Below are positions 58,215 through 64,000 of a stretch of DNA of 64,000 nucleotides, piece after piece. The stretch's first letter is position 1. Each line of letters starts with the position of its first letter. The DNA lies in contig ML681992.1 in the NCBI GenBank assembly GCA_007922195.1, forward strand, positions 35,213,968-35,277,967. The letters are read 5' to 3'. Below the pieces are notes generated by a model. It had not been told where the DNA came from and ran no database searches. It saw only the letters and a list, made by a program, of their open reading frames with translations. This stretch comes from Podocnemis expansa. Its lineage: Eukaryota > Chordata > Testudines > Podocnemididae. A program made the position numbers and the translations under genes.

Positions 58215-58355
58215 GAAATCATTGGAGGCATGCTGGACTTAGAACCAAGGCTTTGGAAAAAGGGAATTCGAGAGAACTTTGATGATCAGAGGAAGAAAGT
58301 GTTGCAGTTTGCACAGTGGTGGAAGCCATATGACATCACCAAAACTAAAGAATGA
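58215..58355 (+). CDS. CWF19L2: CWF19L2, last coding exon with stop
   Basis: 141 bases: 46 codons and TGA (58353-58355). The acceptor is cttgcaaag after a long pyrimidine run. It encodes [19 protein letters not shown] and on to [15 protein letters not shown]. This is the C-terminal half of CwfJ domain 2; the GGMLDL, RKKV and [10 protein letters not shown] segments are the family's signature end. With the five exons upstream it gives 269 residues without a frame break. Confidence 0.97.
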   Translation, partial: EIIGGMLDLEPRLWKKGIRENFDDQRKKVLQFAQWWKPYDITKTKE

Positions 58356-58580
58356 ATCCTTTACCCAACTGGATGGATCCAAATGAGAGACTGAGAGTGA
58401 CAGTCATCAACGACAATAGATACTGTACATTTTTTTAAAGGACATTTCATATTTAGAGCAAAACACTGGTGTTTTATATATTGCTAGTAAAGATTCTGAA
58501 AACCAGAAGTACTGCTTAACTCCAAATTGTCCATAAGTTTCTCATTTTTCATACCACAGACTTGACATAAACCTATAAAC

Positions 58581-59307
58581 CAGGGGTCAGCAACCTCTGC
58601 CAGCCCCTGTGCCAGCCCTGCCCATTGCACCCTCAGCAGGTGCCAGGGGCAGGGCCAGACGGGAGCTGAGCTGGGGACTCCGGGTTGGGGGGGGGAGGCT
58701 AGGGTCCCTGGGGCAGGTGGGCCCGGGGTGTGGGCGGTATGGCTGAGCCGCCCCGCTCCCCTCCACTGTGGGGAGTGACCCTGGGCCCTGGGCTGGCCCC
58801 CCAAGCCCTGCCAAGCCCCACCCCCCCCCTCCCCCGCCCCCCCCCCCCCCCCCCCCCCCCCCGTGTGGAGCTGTGCTGTGCTGGCTCCCAAGCCACTTCC
58901 CCCCACCCCTGGTGCTGAGCCACGTGGCTCGGCCCTCGAGCTGCACCAGCTCCTGAGATGCTCCAGCCTCCTGCGCTGAACCACGCCACTCCAGCCCCCT
59001 GCATTGAGCCGTGCCACACCAGCTGCTGAGCTGTTCTGGCATCCTGTGCTGAGCTGTTCTGCACTGGCCCCTGAGCCACACTGAGCTGCTCTGGGCCCCC
59101 TGAGCTTGCACCAAGCTGCCCCCTAAGCCGAGCAGCACACGCTGCTTCCCAAGCAGAGCCGTGCGGCCACGCCACCCCAGCTTTGGTGGCCCCAAGAGGC
59201 CATGCTTGGCAGTGGGGCCAGTGGGGAAGCCTGAGCATCACTGAGTGCTGCTCAGGATCGGTCCGCATGCCAAATTTGGCACGCGTGCCAGGGGTTGCCG
59301 ACCCCTG
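58581..59307. mobile_element. 727-bp hAT-type element in the CWF19L2 3' UTR
   Basis: Perfect 8-bp duplication ctataaac (58573-58580 and 59308-59315). Ends caggggtcagcaacc and ggttgccgacccctg are near-perfect inverted repeats. The interior is GC-rich, with a 26-base C run at 58837-58862 and degenerate repeats of 'ctgagccgtgc' type. Minus-strand frames up to 202 residues are artefacts. Non-autonomous. Confidence 0.9.
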
Positions 59308-60091
59308 CTATAAACCAATGGATTGGAAATGTACAGCATTGTTTTTGTAAACTAAGCCAAAAGAAAAAGTCAGCCTCTGCATAACAATTCATCAAAATGC
59401 AATTCCACTTCTGTATTTTTTGACTTTTGAATCTGAGTTACTTGTCTTCTGTTTAGCACAAAGTTAATGATTAATTATTTTAATTGCTCTTTGCTGGCAG
59501 ATGTAAATTATAAGGACATTTTGAATATTACACTGTTAAATTAGGAATACTTCTAGGAGTTTTCTGTTTCTGTTTTTCATCCCTCTGCTTTTTGAGTTGA
59601 AGATCATTACATGTATTGGACACTAGTGCTCTCTGCAGGTGAAATCCACTCGTGGCCAGAGGGCCAATAATAAGGTTTTAAGTCTGTTTTAAGCCTTTAA
59701 AGCAGGATTTGTATGATTGACAGGCTGTGTGTTGGCCGGTGCTCAGAATGGAACAGTATGTGTGAACTGTGCTTAAATATGGCTGAAGTAATCCTCCCAC
59801 TGAACTGTTCTTTCGCACAGTTAAGCTTGCTGTTGTGACCCAGTCAGATTATGGAATGGATCACTGAAATTCACAGGGCAGAAGGAAGTTTTGGTATTTC
59901 ACCAGATAAACTACTCATGGGTTAAACACCAACAATAATTAGTGTATTCCTTTTAACATTCATTTTCTTTCTGTACCACTTGAGTCATGCAGAAGAAAGT
60001 GGGACCCACTTACACAAATGTGGTATGTCAATTGCTTGTACAGTAACCTTGCAAATCTGCTTCACTGTATTATTGGGAATATCATTTTATA

Positions 60092-60097
60092 AATAAA
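60092..60097 (+). terminator. CWF19L2: Likely CWF19L2 poly(A) signal
   Basis: AATAAA, with cleavage expected about 10-25 bases on and a T-rich downstream element. Choice rests on it being the first canonical signal after the stop that is followed by a suitable region. Confidence 0.55.
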
Positions 60098-60115
60098 CTG
60101 TCATCTTTGTTTTAA

Positions 60116-60726
60116 TGACTAGTGTATTATTTTATGATGTTTCTTTGACAGTGTTGCAGTTTACTTCTTGGATATTGAAGGCCACATCTTTGGCTAATGG
60201 AAATCAGTGTAAACCCACTGAAATCAGTGGAACTAGCCTGATTTACAGCAGCTCAGAATTTATCCCCACATGTGATAGGAGCAAGGCAAATCATTTCTGG
60301 TAAATACCAGACATGCCAAAAATGTATTTTTGGGGCAGCGAAGTTATTTGTAAATTTGGATTAATGTCAGCAAATTGTTTTGGCCAATAAATAAATAAAT
60401 TTTTTGTGAATATCTAAATGGTTTGTCGAGAACATGTCAAAATAAACCATTTTGACATTCTTCAATTTGACTTCTTCAAAATGAAATATTAATTCAATGC
60501 AATAGTTTTTCACCTTGTTGAGGAAAATAACTAAACACACTGAGTCGTACTGATAATTTGTTTTGGGCACTGAACCAAAATGCAATTATTCAATCAGCTC
60601 GAACTGTGACACCTTCAGTACCTGGATGCCATTTTGCTCACTCTTCCTTTGTGCTCATGTAAGATTTTCAGTGCTACCTTTTAAAAGCTTAAGCCAGGCT
60701 TTGTCTTGGCACATCAGCCATTCTTA
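60116..60726. other. Intergenic, no feature recognised
   Basis: AT-rich. Short frames only. Nothing assigned. Confidence 0.45.
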
Positions 60727-61010
60727 GGGTTACCAGATACCAAAGCCTGGAAAGGAGGACAGGGAAGTACGAAAAGGAGGACATTGGAGGAGACATGGAG
60801 AAAATGTAGAAGTAATGTAATATTCTTCTGTTTTTAGGGGACCCTGGAATGCTTCGTCCTAAAAATAGGGTGTTCCAGGGCATACGAGCATACTTTAACC
60901 CCTGTAAGTAAAAAGCCAGACAAAATCATGTATTTTCAAAATGCCTGCTGGACGGAGGATGTGAAGGTAAAAAGGAGGACGTCCTCCATTTGCTTGACAT
61001 CTGGTAACCC
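60727..61010. mobile_element. 284-bp MITE flanked by TA
   Basis: Ends gggttaccagat and atctggtaaccc are perfect inverted repeats, with TA on both sides (60725-60726 and 61011-61012), as for Tc1/mariner-type elements. The interior has aaaaggaggac on both halves and the palindrome ggaggacgtcctcc near 60973. No transposase. Confidence 0.78.
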
Positions 61011-61204
61011 TATTTCTCAGGTTAACTCTTGCTCGTTTTATCCTCCTCAAGCAAGAGGACATGGTAAGGTTTTTTCCTTGAATTTTTCAGACAATATTCT
61101 CTGAAAGTACATTGACTAGACTCTCACTTATAAATCTAATGGTTTTTTGATCTAAAGTGAACTACAGTAGAGAGGACACAGCAAAGATAAGTAATGAAAT
61201 AATA

Positions 61205-61742
61205 ACTTCATTTCTTAAGGTCCTAGAAAGGACTGGTAAAGCCAGAAAACAAATTCTTCTTTGAGTGGTTGCTCATGTTGATTCCAAATCAGGTGTATGC
61301 TTGCTGTGTTCATGATCATTGGGAAGTGGTACCATCGGGTCAATGCAGATGGAGTGCTGCCTCCATGTCTCTGTATAGGCACCTGCTGACCTTCCACTTC
61401 CTTCTTACTGCCAGTGACAGTCATTGAAGCACTGTTGGCTTGCTTCAGCAAAGCTTCCTAAATGGATTCCTCAGCTGTTTCTTCTTCTTTATTTAGTTTG
61501 TTGTTACTCGGTAAAAGACAGTTAATAGTCTTAAGAGTTAATAGTTTTCTCTAGTAGATGTTTGTTAGAATTTAGGAGGGCTCTCCCACATTGAGATCCC
61601 TAAACCCAGCCTAAAAGCTCTGAGGTATGCCATGGACTCAAGGCTTTTAGCTTTGTTCAAAATGTCGTAAGTCTGTGCCAAAAGATGACCCACATGACTC
61701 CTGTCTGAAGTGTCTAGGTGACTGCCAATTTTATAATCAAGA
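61205..61742 (+). mobile_element. 5' fragment of a DIRS-like retroelement
   Basis: tctttgagtggttgctcatg, then a long untranslated leader, then a broken frame whose end reads PHDSCLKCLGDC, the Cys/His motif of a gag-like protein. The same leader type (the 'gtgaggtccctgggtgcttc' region) occurs at 62935. Assignment to DIRS (tyrosine-recombinase elements, common in turtles) is from recall of the family, not from a recombinase seen here. It ends where a CR1 tail begins. Confidence 0.5.
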
Positions 61743-61744
61743 TT

Positions 61745-61860
61745 GGATGTTCTAAAATATACTCCAGGAATTATTTTGGTGAAGTTCTATGGCCTGTGTT
61801 ATTCAGGAGCTCACACTAGATGATCGTAATAGTCCTTTCTGGCCTTAGGGACTATGAATA
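61745..61860 (+). mobile_element. CR1 3' tail
   Basis: gtgaagttctatggcctgtg, then cactagatgatcgtaatagt, then cctttctggcct and gactatgaata: the 3' terminus of a turtle/crocodile-type CR1 subfamily. Confidence 0.78.
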
Positions 61861-62934
61861 AAGTCTGTAACAGAAGCTGTATTTGTTATAGAGTTTATTA
61901 ACAGGACAACTGAAGAATAAACCAGCAAAAGATGTTTCAATATTTGAAGAATAAACATATAAACTAGCAAAAGATGTTTCAATATTTGTTCAAAGGAGTC
62001 TAGTCTATAATTCCTTGAGACCAGGATTTGGGCCGTGCATCTAGTCATCTCCAATGGAATTCAATGGAAGTCCAGACACCAAGGGCTTAATTCATGCAAA
62101 CTGTTTTCAATTTTATACAAGTCCACAGGAGAAGAATAACATGCAATTAAATAGCACCTTTCATTGCAAAAAAGCATCAGATGATTTATGAACTACATAA
62201 AACAAAAAGCACTTAATCATTTCCTATCCTTTTATCTGTTGACCCTTAGAGTTCTGCCTTAATTCCTTATTCTTGCCTAGCTATCTTCTTTCTCTTAACT
62301 CCCGCATTTTAATCATTTTAAAATGATGCTTCCTCTTCCTGATCCCATCTAGGCTAGCTGCTGTGTGTATCCACATGTCTTGACATGTTACTGCTCCAAG
62401 AAGGTGGCTCTTTGGAGACAAGCTATTCAGAGAACTCCAGGTATAAGTAACAGTTTTTCCAATACTGGCTAACCATTATAATCCTAACCAGTGGAGACAG
62501 ATGCACTAATAAAACAACTAGTCCTAGAGGGCTGCAAGTTTAAGGTTCTCTCTGCACTGAGCATCCTTGTTTTCATTAGCACATTACTATAGTTGAGCAG
62601 TAATACAATTCTCTTCCAGATGTCAGCATTTCCTCATGGGATTATTGGGGGCAGGGGGATAGGAAAGAAGCATTCCTTATTGTTTTAAGAACAGCAGAAA
62701 AATGTGTTGGGAAATTTGGTTGCTGAACAGATATTATAGCCAGCATTTGTTTAATCCATTTCATCTCAGTCTTTTATTACAGTCCATGGGACTTCTACCA
62801 GAAACTTTTCCATGAAATTTCATTCCAAATTTCAAAGCTAGTGATTAACTCTTTGGTTGCCTGAGGAAGTCTTTATCTGCTTGCTTAGTTACCTGCATGT
62901 GAGGCAAGGGGATCAGAATTAGTGTTGGTAAGCA
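61861..62934. other. Intergenic, no feature recognised
   Basis: Contains a short direct duplication of about 40 bases near 61915-61985 (gaagaataaa and caaaagatgtttcaatattt occur twice). Otherwise unassigned. Confidence 0.45.
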
Positions 62935-64000
62935 TTTGTACTCTGAGAATTATCAACAAAGTTGCTCTTCATTGAGTGAGGTCCCTGGGTGCTTCACTCT
63001 AGGTGTTCATCACGTCCTTGCATTGACACCAGAGATTTTGATTGCAGTAGTCACTCAGGCCACTCACAAGTGCCCTGCAGAGCTGTTGGCTCTCCGAGGC
63101 ACTGGCATGCAGCCAGAGCCACCATCAGATCCTTTTCAACTACTATTGGATTGAGACAAAGTCCACACTTGCTCTTCATACCCTCTTAGAACAAGTATGT
63201 TATGTCTGTTTAGTCAGTTTTAGTTAGTATTTATATTAGTTACTTAGTATCAGTTTAAAAAAAAAAAAGCTGCCATTAATGGCATGCCCGATCAACCAGC
63301 ATTAAAAGGTGCTCCCTCTGTTGGTACACCATACCCATATCAGATCGGCATACTGAGCGCATTCGGTGTTTAGGTGATGGTCATATAGTACAAAAATGCC
63401 CCCACTGTAAACACTTAAAAGCAAGAGCCAGGCAGAATGGGGAACTGAGGATGAAAATGGTCCTCTTAGAAGTCCCTCAGACCAGCTTCAGACCCAGGGC
63501 AGGAGCCTGACCCTAATCCAGATGAGATTTGTGCTTAGAAGAGTACATCTTCTCCCATGAGCACACCGACCAAAAAAGCTACACCAATTAAGCCAGCGGG
63601 GATGCTTAAAACTTCCACACAAAATGGCAGCAAGGACAATCAAGGACACACGGCCAGTCAAAGAGTTGAAATCAGCACAGCCAATGATCTCCTCAATGAC
63701 TGCCTCAGCACCAGCAAAACAAAACAAAAGGAACAGGCAGAAAAGGTGCCAGGAGAAACAGTGGCACAGATGTTGGGAATGGCACCGGGACGCACCCCGG
63801 CACCACTGAATGCAGCAGATGACAGTGCCATAGTGCTGAAAAAGGCACTGCTAAGCTCCTCACTGACACGCTCCAAGTCAGCAGCACAGCTTACCCTTGC
63901 ACTCTCCACCACGCCAGAGTGGAGCCACACTGACCACAAACAGCCACTGGGGAGAAAATGAGGCATGTTGACTCAAATGACTCAGACTCACCACTCCTGT
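62935..64000 (+). mobile_element. 5' end of a DIRS-like retroelement, running off the window
   Basis: Leader 62960-63250, an A-run of 12 (63256-63267), then a gag-like region. One frame gives RCLGDGHIVQKCPHCKHLK near 63370, a C-x-H-C-x2-C zinc-knuckle-like motif, and stops at 63508. Another frame from 63557 to 63961 codes 134 residues rich in Ser, Thr, Ala and Lys with no clear domain. Frame changes show decay. RT and recombinase, if present, would be beyond 64000. Alternative: another LTR-type element. Confidence 0.5.

Larger units (their letters stand above)
58356..60115 (+). other. CWF19L2: CWF19L2 3' UTR (predicted extent)
   Basis: The first good poly(A) signal after the stop is AATAAA at 60092-60097, followed by a T/GT-rich stretch, so a 3' UTR of about 1.75 kb is predicted. 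Of this, 727 bp is the hAT element at 58581-59307. No AATAAA was seen between the stop and the hAT element. Confidence 0.6.

Noticed and set aside
58484..59268. Overlapping Gly/Ala/Gln-rich minus frames of 177-202 residues
   Set aside because: Inside the hAT element of the 3' UTR. Frames run in all three phases across a pure C run.

Overview
This is vertebrate nuclear DNA, and the repeat content points to a reptile, most likely a turtle. I see old CR1 LINEs with ATTCTATG-type 3' ends, many hAT-type elements with 8-bp target duplications, Penelope-like elements, MIR-type SINE remnants, a Ty3/gypsy element, and two 5' fragments of a tyrosine-recombinase-like (DIRS-like) retroelement. A crocodilian or tuatara cannot be excluded. 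Nothing is bacterial: no operons, no rRNA or tRNA gene, and no CRISPR array.

One host gene can be supported. Six plus-strand exons (31253-31465, 33421-33537, 42537-42692, 44213-44293, 54191-54292, 58215-58355) encode the last 269 residues of CWF19L2, a late-spliceosome protein related to fission yeast Cwf19 and budding yeast Drn1. All six have clean AG/GT borders and every junction is phase 0. The stop is at 58353-58355, followed by a long 3' UTR that ends near an AATAAA at 60092. The 5' exons were not found, so bases 1-31252 are read as intron, with the start of the gene outside the window.

Layout. 1-18.6 kb: intron with a palindromic element at the window edge, a fold-back Penelope-like element (3955-6285), an antisense LTR (9427-10258), a CR1 fragment and small hAT copies. 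18.6-29.9 kb: one old CR1 copy split by a nest of insertions. One branch is a hAT element holding a GC-rich 1.1-kb LTR-like insert. The other is an unclassified DNA element holding a 170-bp hAT element, which holds a complete but dead Ty3/gypsy element, which holds a fold-back Penelope-like element. Target duplications or matching flanks support each level. 30.2-30.7 kb: a solo LTR in the same direction as CWF19L2. 31.2-58.4 kb: the CWF19L2 exons, with introns full of CR1, hAT and Penelope tails and an inverted pair of 1.1-1.3-kb elements. 58.4-60.1 kb: the 3' UTR, with a 727-bp hAT element inside it. 60.1-64 kb: downstream intergenic DNA with a TA-flanked MITE, a CR1 tail and the two DIRS-like fragments.

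The transposon proteins are all broken. The open frames in the C-rich or G-rich repeats are compositional artefacts. No previously undescribed functional system is proven here. The strongest leads are the five-deep nest, three Penelope-like insertions that are all fold-backs, and the GC-rich insert with its own TATA box and an acidic repeat reading frame.
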